Shown here piece after piece: positions 37,608 to 46,762 of a DNA stretch of 64,000 nucleotides. Source of the DNA: DATJSJ01 sp035504175 (GTDB taxonomy: Bacteria > Pseudomonadota > Alphaproteobacteria > Acetobacterales > Acetobacteraceae); the NCBI GenBank assembly GCA_035504175.1, contig DATJSJ010000045.1:16628-80627 (forward strand). The letters are read 5' to 3'. The notes beneath the pieces are model-generated. The model worked only from the letters and a program-made list of their open reading frames with translations. It ran no database searches and was not told the DNA's origin. Within the stretch, counting starts at the first letter, position 1; each line of letters opens with the position of its first letter. The position numbers and the translations under genes are program-made.

Positions 37608-38545
37608 CGATCGGCATTGCGGCCTTCGGTCCCGGCGCCGGGCGCGCGATCCTCGCCGGCCTCGCCGTCGCGGAGCGTGTCGGCGGCGGCGCGATCGGTG
37701 GGTTTGTGAGTTTCGCGGCGCTGCCGGCGTCCGGCGGGCTCGCGCGCGCGGCGACGCAGACCGGCGGCGGCGCGGTGCTCGACCGGCTCGATCCGGCGGC
37801 GCTGGAGGCGCCGGTCGCGGCGCTGATGTCGAGCGGCGCCAACCGGCCGGAACCGCTCGCACAGTTCGTCGCCGGCGCGGCGGGCATCGGGCTCGTCACC
37901 GGCCACCGCTTCCCGAACATGCCGGGCGTCTCCGGCGTGCCGCTGAACGAGATGGTGCTCGCCCGCATGGCGTCCGGCGAGGCGCCGGCGATCGCCGTCG
38001 CGGCCACGGTCGCCGCCAATCCGCAGGCCGATGCCGGGCTGATCGCGATCGATCCCGCCGGCGCGCTCGGCAGCGGTGACACCCGCCGCCTGGAGCGCCT
38101 CGCCGACCGCAACAGCGCGCGGCTCGGCTCGCGCCGTGCCGGGGCGCTGGTCGCGGTGCGTCATAACGGCATCCATCCGTCGCGTGGCCTGGCCCAGATG
38201 GTCGCCGAAGTCACGCTCGCCGCGATGCAGCGGCAGGGTGCCGCGTGCTGGGTAGAGTTCCAGGCGGGCGTGCCGGTGATCGCGGCGGCTGCCGACCGAA
38301 TCGTCGTCGACGCGCGGCGCCGCGTCGTGCGGCTCGAAGTGAGCGATCGGCTCGGCGCCGGGCTGCGCCATTTGGGCATGGGCAGCGCCGTGCCGGTCGT
38401 GCACGGGCGGGACAGTCTCGGCGTCACGCTGTACGAGCCGTTCCTGACCGTCTGCGACGGGGCGCTCGTCTCGATCGACGGCCAGGCGCGGCTGCGCGTC
38501 CCGTTCGCGCCACGGTCCGACTCTCAGCGCACGGGCAACGGATAG
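37604..38545 (+). CDS. Conserved protein of unknown function at the end of the ABC operon (possibly DUF6963)
   Basis: A 313-residue soluble protein beginning MTIGIAAFGPGAGRAILAGL, followed by VGGGAIGGFVSFAALP, RAATQTGGG and an apparently repeated glycine-rich fold, with AALVAVRHNGIHPSRGLAQMVAEVTLAAM late in the chain. The short Ile/Ala-rich N-terminal strand and the ATQTGG stretch recall Ntn-type hydrolases such as DUF1028, and I think databases call this family DUF6963, but both are from memory. An ATGA overlap with the dual ATPase says it belongs to the transported substrate's metabolism. Its 3' end overlaps the convergent gene by 22 bases. Confidence 0.75.
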   Translation: MTIGIAAFGPGAGRAILAGLAVAERVGGGAIGGFVSFAALPASGGLARAATQTGGGAVLDRLDPAALEAPVAALMSSGANRPEPLAQFVAGAAGIGLVTGHRFPNMPGVSGVPLNEMVLARMASGEAPAIAVAATVAANPQADAGLIAIDPAGALGSGDTRRLERLADRNSARLGSRRAGALVAVRHNGIHPSRGLAQMVAEVTLAAMQRQGAACWVEFQAGVPVIAAAADRIVVDARRRVVRLEVSDRLGAGLRHLGMGSAVPVVHGRDSLGVTLYEPFLTVCDGALVSIDGQARLRVPFAPRSDSQRTGNG

Positions 38546-39582
38546 AGCAGGCCGCCCTGGGTCCACAGCGCGTTCGGGCCGCGCGGCAGATCGAGCGGCG
38601 AAGCGCGCCCGACGTCACGCGCGTAGACCTCGCCGTAATTGCCCACCGCCGAAATCGCCCGCGCCGCCCAGTCATCGGGCAGGCCGAGCAGCCGGCCGAT
38701 CCCGGGATCGCTGCCGAGCAGCCGCCGCACCACTGGGTCATGCCCGTCGCGCATCGCCGCCACGGTCTGCTGCGTGACGCCCAGCGCCTCCGCCTGCAGC
38801 AGCGCCTGCTCGACCCAGAGCACGATCGCCGCCCATTGCGGATCGCCCTGCCGGTAAGCCGGCGCCATCGGGTCGAGCGTGATCGACTCCGGCAGGATCA
38901 CGAAACGGGACATCCGCGCATGAAACTCGGCGCGGGCGCCGGCCAGCATCGAGATGTCCGCGGTCATCGCCGCGCAATGGCCATCGACCAGCGCCGCCTC
39001 CATCTCGCCCACTTCCTCGAAGGGAAACGGCTTGATGGCAATGCCGCGTCGGGCCAGGGCGACATCCAGCATCGTCTCGGCCTCGGTGTCGGCGATGAAA
39101 CAGACCTGCCGCCCGGCCAGATCGGCAACGCTGCGGATCCCCGAATCGCGCGCGACCAGAAATCCCTGACCGTCCAGGAACACCGGCGGACCGAAGGCGA
39201 GCTTCCACACCGCCTGGTTCGTCACGTCGGGCGTCGGGCCGACCAGCAACGCGATCGTCCCGCCGGCGATCGCCTGCATGCCATGCCGCGCATCGGGATA
39301 TTCGGTGATCCGCACGTGGCCGGGCCCCAGCACCGCGGCAGCGACCGCACGGCAGATATCGGCACCGAGCGCGCTGAGATCGCCATGCGTGTCCTGCTTC
39401 GTGTAGTCCTGCTCGTAGCCGATGACGCCGCAGGCGAGCGTCCCGGCCTGGCGCACCGACTCGAGCACGCCGCCGGCGTGGGCCGGAGCCGCGCGCATCG
39501 CGATCAGCGCAAAAGCCAGCAGCCAGCCGGCCACACGCAGCGGACGGGGCCGGCGCCCCGCCCGGTTCGTCGGCTCGATCAC
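38524..39582 (-). CDS. General amino-acid binding protein, AapJ-like, without cognate permease
   Basis: A 352-residue protein with a signal peptide ending AHA (residue 36) and an AapJ-type type II binding fold: LACGVIGYEQDYTKQDTHGDLSALGADICRAVAAAVLG, FLDGQGFLVARDSGIRSVADLAGRQVCFIADTEAET, then AVGNYGEVYARDVGRASPLDLPRGPNALWTQGGLLYPLP. A permease-ATPase set is not near. The GTG start overlaps the phosphoesterase TGA (GTGA), so the two are coupled. It may act as an orphan receptor or feed a permease elsewhere. Confidence 0.88.
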   Translation of the reverse strand: MIEPTNRAGRRPRPLRVAGWLLAFALIAMRAAPAHAGGVLESVRQAGTLACGVIGYEQDYTKQDTHGDLSALGADICRAVAAAVLGPGHVRITEYPDARHGMQAIAGGTIALLVGPTPDVTNQAVWKLAFGPPVFLDGQGFLVARDSGIRSVADLAGRQVCFIADTEAETMLDVALARRGIAIKPFPFEEVGEMEAALVDGHCAAMTADISMLAGARAEFHARMSRFVILPESITLDPMAPAYRQGDPQWAAIVLWVEQALLQAEALGVTQQTVAAMRDGHDPVVRRLLGSDPGIGRLLGLPDDWAARAISAVGNYGEVYARDVGRASPLDLPRGPNALWTQGGLLYPLPVR

Positions 39583-41630
39583 GGCGTCCAGGTGCCGGAG
39601 GTCGGCAAGCCCGGGGTGGTGCCCGGCCGCGGATTGAAGTCGGCCGGTGCCGGATCGATCAGCTTGCCGTTCGCGTAGTCGGTCGGCACGATGTTGAGCG
39701 TGTAGCACCCATTGCCGCCATAGGGCGGCAGGCTGTGCACGTCCTTGGCCGGCACAATTGCGTACTCGGCCGGCAGCGGCGCGGAGCTGCCGGAGAGCCG
39801 GGCATTGTCGAAGGCCGGCAACAGATCTCCCATGCCGGCAACCCGCGCATCGGCCGGCCCGAGATCGGACTGACCGAACTCGCTCTGCCCGAGCTTGCGG
39901 CCCTTGACCTCGTCCGGCAGATCGGCGAGCGGCGTCAGGTTGAACAGCTCGTCGATGAAGCGGATGACCGAGCTGTGCTCCGAATACTGGTGAACGATCG
40001 CATGCACCCGGACATAGGGCGAGATGACGATCGCCGGGATGCGCGGGCCGCCGGTCAGCGGATTGCCCTCCGGATCGAAGGAGCGGATCTGCGGCAGGGC
40101 GTGGTCGTAGAGCCCGTCGGTTTCGTCATAGGTGATTATGATGGCACTGTTCTTCCAGTAGGGGCTGCTCGCGATCGCATTGATCTCGTCGGCCAGCAGC
40201 GCCTCCGAGATCTGCGCGTCGGAGTAGCCCGGATGGTCGTCGTCGCCGACGAAATTCGCCTGCACCGTCGGGTTCGGGTCCTGCGGCTTCATCGCGTCGA
40301 GATTGTCGTAGCCGCCGCGGACGTAGAACACGCCGGAGTCCGGCAGGGCCTGGTTGCGGAGATCGGAATAGAACTTCTCGAGCCCGTGCAGGTTGGTCGC
40401 GACCGCCGGATTGTCGCCGACATACCCGAAATACTGCGGCCCGTTGTGATGCACGATGTAGCTGCTGTGCGTGGTCTTGCCCTTGGGATCGGTCGGCTCG
40501 TGGCCATAGCCTTCCTGATACCAGCCCCAGTTCACCGGCGGCAGCGCGTCGCCGGCGATCGTGCGGATGTCGTCCTGCACGTCCAGCAGGTCGAGCGCCG
40601 GGTTCTCGTCGGTCTGGATGGTCTTGTCGATCCGCTTGCCCATGAAGGAGAGCGGCAGCGAGGCGTAGGTCTGGTTCAGCGCCGGGGTGGCCGGATTGGA
40701 ATCCCCCGGATTGTACGGCGGTTTCACCGGCGAGGTGTCGAGATTGGAGCCAGGGAACGGGCCCGGATCGGACACCACCGGCTCGCCGCCGCTGCTGACG
40801 ATGATCGGACTGCCGGTGTTGTTGCTGCCGGTCGAGGGATGCAGTGCCCATTGCGTCTGGCCCGACTGGCCGGCGATCATGGCGATCGCGTTCGGCGTCG
40901 AGGGCCCGATGATGGTCTGGCGGAAGCTGTCGAACAGCGCGAAACGGTCAGCGTATTGCCAGAGGAACGGCGCGGTGTCGCAGTCGATGTGCGACATCAC
41001 CAGCTCGCCACGCTGCTTCTGCTGCAGGGTCGGCGGCGTGGTAAAGGGCATGCCGGTCGCGATCGAGACGATCTGGCCGCTCGAATTGGTGGTCAGCTTC
41101 TCCTCGTTCAGCGCGTAGCGGTCGTTGCGCGCCTGCAGATGCGAATCGACATCCATGCCGTTGTCGATGCCGGTGTGCGAATGATCGACCGAGTCGGTGT
41201 CGGCGGGATAGAGCGGCACCGTGTTGCCGTTCACGTCCTGCACGGTCTGCGGGATCAGGAAGGGCGAGATCGTGCCGACGCTGCCGTCGGTGTTGACGAT
41301 CGGCTGGGTGAAGCCCGCCTTGCCCGAGCGCGGTCCGTCGAACAGCCCGTCGACGCCGGGGAAGCTGCCGAAATAGAAGTCGAACGACCGGTTCTCCTGG
41401 AACAGGACGAACACGTGCTTGATCTTCTGGCGCAGCAGCGCGAGCTTCTCGTCGTGCGTCAGCCGCGGCTGCGTCGCGATCGGGTTGGTCAGGCCCTGCA
41501 CCAGCGCGCTCGATTTCGGCCCGATCACGACGCTGTCAGGCGCTTCCTGCGCCCGGGCGATCGGCTGTGCGACCATGCAGGCGAGCGCCAGCGATGCGCT
41601 CGAGGTCAGCAGGACTCGCCGCAACTCCAT
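39579..41630 (-). CDS. Secreted phosphoesterase (phospholipase C/acid phosphatase family)
   Basis: A 683-residue exported enzyme: signal peptide ending ARA (residue 27), then the family motif KHVFVLFQENRSFDFYFGSFPGVDG, the DCDTAPFLWQYADRFALFDSF segment and late IITYDETDGLYDH metal ligands, with the C-terminal PRIPAIVISPYVR and HSSVIRFIDELFNL. Members cleave phosphocholine, phospholipids or phosphomonoesters with metal at a Glu-Asn/Asp site. A GGGGGAG ribosome site precedes the ATG. It heads a two-gene unit with an amino-acid binding protein. Confidence 0.9.
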   Translation of the reverse strand: MELRRVLLTSSASLALACMVAQPIARAQEAPDSVVIGPKSSALVQGLTNPIATQPRLTHDEKLALLRQKIKHVFVLFQENRSFDFYFGSFPGVDGLFDGPRSGKAGFTQPIVNTDGSVGTISPFLIPQTVQDVNGNTVPLYPADTDSVDHSHTGIDNGMDVDSHLQARNDRYALNEEKLTTNSSGQIVSIATGMPFTTPPTLQQKQRGELVMSHIDCDTAPFLWQYADRFALFDSFRQTIIGPSTPNAIAMIAGQSGQTQWALHPSTGSNNTGSPIIVSSGGEPVVSDPGPFPGSNLDTSPVKPPYNPGDSNPATPALNQTYASLPLSFMGKRIDKTIQTDENPALDLLDVQDDIRTIAGDALPPVNWGWYQEGYGHEPTDPKGKTTHSSYIVHHNGPQYFGYVGDNPAVATNLHGLEKFYSDLRNQALPDSGVFYVRGGYDNLDAMKPQDPNPTVQANFVGDDDHPGYSDAQISEALLADEINAIASSPYWKNSAIIITYDETDGLYDHALPQIRSFDPEGNPLTGGPRIPAIVISPYVRVHAIVHQYSEHSSVIRFIDELFNLTPLADLPDEVKGRKLGQSEFGQSDLGPADARVAGMGDLLPAFDNARLSGSSAPLPAEYAIVPAKDVHSLPPYGGNGCYTLNIVPTDYANGKLIDPAPADFNPRPGTTPGLPTSGTWTP

Positions 41631-41958
41631 CGGTAGCTCCCCCTCGGTACGCGCCGGACGTCAGCGCCGGCGGCACGGTTTCATGTGCGGGGGCGATATA
41701 AGATCGTGACCGGTACAGGAAATACCCGAGTTATTTGAAGAAACGATGACACGACCGTCGCCGGGATCGGCAGTCATGCCGAAAACAGCGGCAGTCTTCG
41801 CGCCGAAACGATGGCGCATTACATGCGGCGGGTTGACGGGAGGAGCACCGTGCGGCGGCGACCGACCGGAGCCGCGGCGCGGTATGGCAGAGCCGGCCTG
41901 TGGCGCCAACGTCACCTTTGCGTGGCCACCGATTCGTCATCCTGGCGCGCTGGCGCGG
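41631..41958. other. Non-coding gap upstream of the phosphoesterase
   Basis: No credible gene. An AT-richer patch at 41690-41750 (TTATAT on the minus strand near 41698) is the likely promoter region for the phosphoesterase. The remainder is GC-rich and unstructured to my eye. Confidence 0.5.
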
Positions 41959-42360
41959 TCAGTCGAGATCGATCGCGTGCCGCTTCAGATCCGCGAGCGT
42001 GCACCAGGCGAGCGCACCCTCATGCGTCGCGCGCAATGCGACGCGCGGTGCCCGCCCCGCGGCCAGCGCCTCCTCCCAGCGCGGCGCGCAGAGGCACCAG
42101 CGGTCGCCGGGCTGCAGGCCGGGGAAGCCGTATTCCGGCATCGGCGTGGAGAGATCGTTGCCGCGCGCGCTGCTGAAGGCGAGGAACGCTTCGGTCATCA
42201 CTGCGCAGACCGTGTGGCTGCCGAGATCCTGCGGCCCGGTGTCGCAACAGCCGCTGCGGTAGAACCCGGTCAGCGGCCGGGTCGAACAGGGCTCGAGCCG
42301 GCCGCCGAGCACGTTGCGCGACGGCGCCCGCTCGCCGCCATTCGTGTCGTCCAGTGGCAT
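41959..42360 (-). CDS. DUF2237 family protein
   Basis: A 133-residue Cys-rich cytoplasmic protein with the family core NVLGGRLEPCSTRPLTGFYRSGCCDTGPQDLGSHTVCAVMTEAFLAFS and PGLQPGDRWCLCAPRW. Six to seven Cys residues and the conserved GWRAPR-like C-terminal helix region (VALRATHEGALAWCTLADLKRHAIDLD) fit DUF2237, whose role is unknown. GGAGGGAAGG precedes the ATG. It begins 18 bases after the Nramp-like stop, so both are likely co-transcribed. Confidence 0.9.
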   Translation of the reverse strand: MPLDDTNGGERAPSRNVLGGRLEPCSTRPLTGFYRSGCCDTGPQDLGSHTVCAVMTEAFLAFSSARGNDLSTPMPEYGFPGLQPGDRWCLCAPRWEEALAAGRAPRVALRATHEGALAWCTLADLKRHAIDLD

Positions 42361-42378
42361 CCTTCCCTCCTCGCGCGG

Positions 42379-43680
42379 TCAGAACAATCCCGCACCCTGC
42401 AGCCCGCCGAATACGCCGAGCCCTGCCGTCAGCGCCGCGACCACGATCACCACCCAGGCATAGACGCCGCCGGGGCGCCGCCCCTCCGGCAGCGCCCGCA
42501 TCGCCAGCGCCACCAGGAAGCCCAGCACCAGTGGCAGCAGGAAGGCATTCATCACCTGCACGCCGATGTTCAGCGCCACCAGGTCGGGCCAGGTCGCGAC
42601 CAGCACCGCGCCGGCGACCACGCAGACCGCATAGACGCCGTAGAACCAACGCGCCTGCAGCGGCCTGTATTCCAATGATCGGCGATACCCGGCGATCTCG
42701 CCGATGCCCCAGGCGAGGGCGAGCGAGGCGACGATCGCCGCCACCATGGCGGCACCGAGCACGCCGATACTGAACACGAACCGCCCGGCGGCCGGGCCGA
42801 GGAACGGCACCAGGGCGAGGCTCATCTCGCCTACCGTCGAGAGGCTGGCGTTGGGCGTCTTCGCGCCGATCGTCGCCGCGGTCGCGATCAGCACCGCCGC
42901 CATCACGAGCTGCGTCACCACGGCGCCGATCGCCGTGTCCCAGCGCGCCGCGGCATAGTGCTCCGGGCGCAGCCGCTTATCGGCGACCGCCGATTGCTGG
43001 TAGAAGATCATCCAGGGCATGACCACGGCGCCGATATTGGCCGCGACGAGATAGAGGTAGTCGCGATTGCCGAGCGGGAAGCTCAGCGCCCCATGCAGCA
43101 TCGCCTGCCAGTCCGGCCGCGCCGCCCAGGCGACGGCGAAGAAGGCCAGCTCGAACAGCCCGACCGCGATCGCGAAGCGCTCGACCCGGCGGTAGGAGCC
43201 GGTCGCGACCACCGCCAGCAGCGCCACGGTCGCGAGCGTCAGGCTGGCGGCGCGCGGTACGCCATACAGCTCGCCGACTCCGGCCACGCCCGACATCTCG
43301 GTCAGCAGCGCCCCGGCGGTCGCGGTCGCGAGCCCGGCGGCCGAGACCCAGCCCCAGAAGCGACCGAACGTGCTGCAGATCAGCTCGCCATGGCCGCGGC
43401 CGGTGAAGATGCCGAGCCGCACGGTCAGCTCCTGCATGCAGTACAGGACCGGGATCAGCACGAGCTGCAGCAGCAGCAGCCGGTAGCCCCATTGCACGCC
43501 GCTCTGCCCGGCGGTGATGACGCTGCCGACATCGGTATCGGCCAGCATGACCACGAGGCCGGGACCGAACACCGCCGCCGCATGGGCGAGACGGTTACCG
43601 CCGCGCGTCGGGCCTGCCGGCCGGGGCGCGCCCTCCGGTCCGGCCCGGCCATCGACGGCATCGAAACGCGGCCGGTCCAT
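42379..43680 (-). CDS. Nramp-family divalent metal transporter with non-canonical metal site
   Basis: A 433-residue protein with about 11 membrane segments. In TM1 the usual DPGN reads DVGS (GPGLVVMLADTDVGSVITA; Asp50 is kept), and in TM6 the usual MPHN reads MPWM (GAVVMPWMIFYQQS; Met is kept). Both deviations are seen in Nramp-related proteins that do not transport Mn/Fe in the ordinary way, so the substrate could be a different ion such as Mg. The N-terminus carries a 30-residue charged extension. GGGGGAAGG precedes the ATG. It is divergent from cysS and followed by DUF2237. Confidence 0.88.
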   Translation of the reverse strand: MDRPRFDAVDGRAGPEGAPRPAGPTRGGNRLAHAAAVFGPGLVVMLADTDVGSVITAGQSGVQWGYRLLLLQLVLIPVLYCMQELTVRLGIFTGRGHGELICSTFGRFWGWVSAAGLATATAGALLTEMSGVAGVGELYGVPRAASLTLATVALLAVVATGSYRRVERFAIAVGLFELAFFAVAWAARPDWQAMLHGALSFPLGNRDYLYLVAANIGAVVMPWMIFYQQSAVADKRLRPEHYAAARWDTAIGAVVTQLVMAAVLIATAATIGAKTPNASLSTVGEMSLALVPFLGPAAGRFVFSIGVLGAAMVAAIVASLALAWGIGEIAGYRRSLEYRPLQARWFYGVYAVCVVAGAVLVATWPDLVALNIGVQVMNAFLLPLVLGFLVALAMRALPEGRRPGGVYAWVVIVVAALTAGLGVFGGLQGAGLF

Positions 43681-43875
43681 CCTTCCCCCTGGAGCACCCT
43701 CGGCCGGACCCGGTCCGGCCGAAAAGGTTGCTCGCGCAAACCGCCGATCAGGCCAGCCCGGAACGGATCGTGCGGCGCAACTGCGACCTGATCGCAACTT
43801 CGCCCGCCGCCGTCAAATCGGGCCGGGGCCGGCGCTCACGTTGATTCGCCCCGCCGCCTGCCGCACATAGCGGCG

Positions 43876-45339
43876 ATGCCCGAGATTTTCCTGCACAACA
43901 GCCTGACCCGGCGGCGCGAGCGCTTCGTGCCGGTCGATCCCGCCCATGTCCGGCTGTACGTGTGCGGGCCGACCGTCTACGACCTGGCGCATCTCGGCAA
44001 TGCGCGGCCGGTGGTGGTGTTCGACGTGCTGGCGCGGCTGCTGCGGCGGCTCTATCCGCGCGTCACCTACGTCCGCAACGTCACCGACGTCGACGACAAG
44101 ATCAACGCGCGGGCAGCCGAGAGCGGCGAGCCGATCGGCGCGATCACCGCCCGCACGCTCGCCGACTATCACGCCGACATGGCCGCCCTCGGCGCGCTGC
44201 CGCCGGACGAGGAGCCGCGCGCCACCGGCCACATCGGCGAAATGATCGCGATCATCGAGCGGTTGATCGCCTCCGGCCACGCCTATGCCGCCGACGGGCA
44301 CGTGCTGTTCGCGGTGGCGAGTTTTCCCGCCTACGGCAGGCTCTCCGGCCGCAGCCCGGACGAGCTGCGCGCCGGCGCCCGGGTGGAGGTCGCGCCGTAC
44401 AAGCGCGATCCCGGCGATTTCGTGCTGTGGAAGCCGTCGACGCCGGACCTGCCCGGCTGGGACAGTCCGTGGGGGCGAGGGCGGCCTGGCTGGCACATCG
44501 AGTGCAGTGCGATGTCCTGGCGCTATCTCGGCGAGAGCTTCGACATCCATGGCGGCGGCCAGGACCTGTTGTTCCCGCATCACGAGAACGAGCTGGCGCA
44601 GAGTCTCTGCGCCTTTCCCGGCAGCGCCTTCGCGCGGTTCTGGCTGCACAACGGCATGGTGCTCGTCGACGGCGAGAAGATGTCGAAGTCGCTCGGTAAT
44701 TTCCGCACCGTGCGCGAGGTGCTGGCGGACTGGCCGGCCGAGGCGGTGCGGCTGTTCCTGCTGCGGGCGCAGTATCGCGCGCCGGTCGATTTCACCGATG
44801 CCGCGATGCGCGAGGCCCGCGGCGAGCTCGATCGTTTCTATCGCGCGCTGGAGCGCCATGCCGATGCTCCGGCCCGGGAACCCCCGGAGCTGGTGATGGA
44901 CGCGCTGTGCGATGATCTGAACACGCCGCTCGCGCTGTCGCGCATGCATGGTCTGGCTGACGCGGCGCTTGCGGGCAACGAAGACGATGCGAAGACAGCA
45001 GCCGGTTGGCTGCATGGATCCGGCAAGCTGCTTGGTCTCCTGCAACAGGATCCGGCGGTGTGGTTTCGCGGCAGCGACGATGCCAAAGACGTTGCCGGGA
45101 TCGAGGCGGCGATCGCGGCGCGGCTGGAGGCGCGCCGGGCGCGGGACTGGGCGCGGGCCGATGCCATCCGCGCCGATCTCGCTGCCCGCGGCGTGGTGCT
45201 GGAGGATGGGCCGCAAGGTACTACATGGCGGCGGGACGTGATCGTCCCGCCGGGTCCCGGCCCGATCCACATCACGGGATCGCGCCCTACGGTCTCCGTC
45301 GGCCCGCCCGCGCCCGCACCATCAACATCCCAGGAATGA
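43876..45339 (+). CDS. cysS: Cysteinyl-tRNA synthetase
   Basis: A 487-residue class I synthetase charging tRNA-Cys. The HIGH motif is HLGN (39-42), KMSKS is intact (268-272) and the zinc that selects cysteine is held by Cys30, Cys210, His235 and Glu239. It is about 25 residues longer than E. coli CysS, with a Pro/Ser-rich tail (PGPGPIHITGSRPTVSVGPPAPAPSTSQE) after the normal anticodon domain, whose function is unclear. A DUF305 gene starts 4 bases after its stop. Confidence 0.97.
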   Translation: MPEIFLHNSLTRRRERFVPVDPAHVRLYVCGPTVYDLAHLGNARPVVVFDVLARLLRRLYPRVTYVRNVTDVDDKINARAAESGEPIGAITARTLADYHADMAALGALPPDEEPRATGHIGEMIAIIERLIASGHAYAADGHVLFAVASFPAYGRLSGRSPDELRAGARVEVAPYKRDPGDFVLWKPSTPDLPGWDSPWGRGRPGWHIECSAMSWRYLGESFDIHGGGQDLLFPHHENELAQSLCAFPGSAFARFWLHNGMVLVDGEKMSKSLGNFRTVREVLADWPAEAVRLFLLRAQYRAPVDFTDAAMREARGELDRFYRALERHADAPAREPPELVMDALCDDLNTPLALSRMHGLADAALAGNEDDAKTAAGWLHGSGKLLGLLQQDPAVWFRGSDDAKDVAGIEAAIAARLEARRARDWARADAIRADLAARGVVLEDGPQGTTWRRDVIVPPGPGPIHITGSRPTVSVGPPAPAPSTSQE

Positions 45340-45343
45340 CCCT

Positions 45344-45766
45344 GTGACCCGAACTCCGCTCCTCGCCTGCCTGTGCCTCACCCTCGCCGCCGCCACGGCG
45401 CAGGCCCAGACCACGCCGCCGCCGGTGCCGGCGCAGACGCCGCCCCCGAATCACGTGCCGGAGGCGCAGGGCGAGCCGCTCGCGCCCCGGCCCACGCCGG
45501 GCGACTCCACCGCGGCGTTCAAGTCGGCCGCAGAGAAAATGCGGGCGATCATGGATATTCCCTTCACCGGCAATGCCGATGAGGATTTCGTCGCCCGCAT
45601 GCTGGTGCACGATCAGGGCGCGATCGACCTGGCGCAGGTCGAATTGCAATACGGCCGCAATCCGATGCTGAAGCGCATGGCCCAGCGCATCGTCGACATG
45701 CAGGAGCGGCAGATGACCACACTGCGCCGCTGGCAGACGCGCCGCGGGCAGCAGCACGCGAAGTGA
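45344..45766 (+). CDS. DUF305 exported protein (CopM-like)
   Basis: A 140-residue protein with a signal peptide (cleavage about residue 22), a Pro-rich spacer, then the DUF305 four-helix core DIPFTGNADEDFVARMLVHDQGAIDLAQVELQYG and MLKRMAQRIVDMQERQM. Many DUF305 proteins bind copper with Met/His in this helix pair; here His and Met residues are present but fewer than in CopM. It lies between cysS and trmJ with gaps of 4 and 7 bases, which suggests one message. Confidence 0.85.
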   Translation: MTRTPLLACLCLTLAAATAQAQTTPPPVPAQTPPPNHVPEAQGEPLAPRPTPGDSTAAFKSAAEKMRAIMDIPFTGNADEDFVARMLVHDQGAIDLAQVELQYGRNPMLKRMAQRIVDMQERQMTTLRRWQTRRGQQHAK

Positions 45767-45773
45767 CCAAGGC

Positions 45774-46589
45774 GTGACCGGGCGGGAGGGCGGCGCACCG
45801 CTCGGCCCGGACCTCCACGCCCCCGTCGTCGTGCTGGTGCGGCCGCAGCTCGGCGAGAATATCGGGGCGGCGGCGCGCGCGATGGCGAATGGCGGGCTGT
45901 TCCATCTGCGCCTGGTGGCGCCGCGCGACGGCTGGCCGCTCGAGGCGGCGTGGCGGACCGCCTCCGGTGCCGACCGCATCCTGGAGGCGGCGACGGTGCA
46001 CGCCACCCTCGCCGAGGCGGTTGCCGATCTGCATCACGTCTTCGCCACCTGCCCGCGCCCTCGCCACGTCATCAAGCCGGTGCTGACCGCACGCGGCGCC
46101 GCGTCGGAGCTGCGCGAAATCGCGGGGCGCGGCCTTGCCGCCGGCGTGCTGTTCGGGCCGGAGCGCGCCGGGCTCGACAATGACGACATGGCCGCGGCGG
46201 ATGGGTTGGTGCGCTATCCGCTGAACCCCGCCTTCATGTCGCTCAACCTGGCCCAGGCGGTGATGGTGCTGGCCTATGAGTGGTGGCTCGCCGGCGATGG
46301 GTCGGACGCGCCCGCGCCGCCGCCCCGGACGCTGATGACCAATGAGACGCGCGTCGCCACCAAGGCGGAGCTCGAGGGCTTTCTCGCGCATCTGATTGAT
46401 GAGCTCGACGCCAGCGGTTTCCTGCGCAATGCGGCGAAGCGGCCGGGCATGGTGCGCAACCTCCGGCACTTGTTGCAGCGCGGCGAAGTCACCGAGCAGG
46501 AACTTCGTACCCTGCACGGCGTCGTGACCGAACTCGCCCGCGGCCGCCGGCTGCGCGGGCGACTCGAACCCGACATGCCCGATCCCTGA
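45774..46589 (+). CDS. trmJ: tRNA/rRNA 2'-O-methyltransferase, TrmH family group 1 (TrmJ-like)
   Basis: A 271-residue SPOUT enzyme. Motif 1 is RPQLGENIGAAARAMANGG, motif 2 GVLFGPERAGLDNDDMAAAD and motif 3 LNPAFMSLNLAQAVMVLAYEWWL, forming the knotted SAM site. The C-terminal helical extension (EGFLAHLIDELDASGFLRNAAKRPGMVRNLRHLLQRGEVTEQELRTLHGV) is the TrmJ dimer tail. Probable target is position 32 of certain tRNAs. The GTG start lies 7 bases after the DUF305 stop. Confidence 0.92.
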   Translation: MTGREGGAPLGPDLHAPVVVLVRPQLGENIGAAARAMANGGLFHLRLVAPRDGWPLEAAWRTASGADRILEAATVHATLAEAVADLHHVFATCPRPRHVIKPVLTARGAASELREIAGRGLAAGVLFGPERAGLDNDDMAAADGLVRYPLNPAFMSLNLAQAVMVLAYEWWLAGDGSDAPAPPPRTLMTNETRVATKAELEGFLAHLIDELDASGFLRNAAKRPGMVRNLRHLLQRGEVTEQELRTLHGVVTELARGRRLRGRLEPDMPDP

Positions 46590-46762
46590 TCCGGCTGTTG
46601 CGCGGATCACACGGTGCGGCAGCGCCGAGGCGCAGGATAGGGGAGAGGACGCTTGTTCCATGCCTTGTCCTGACACAATGTTGGTGTATCGATTTTTTCA
46701 CTGCATCTTCATTTGCGGTCGTCATGCTGCTGTATGGGGAGCGTCGGGAGGTGATTGCAGCC

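Noticed and set aside
38524..38545. 22-base overlap of convergent genes as a frameshift or misassembly
   Set aside because: Both C-termini are natural, and two other convergent pairs in the window (degP/dehydrogenase and maeB/membrane protein) overlap in the same way.
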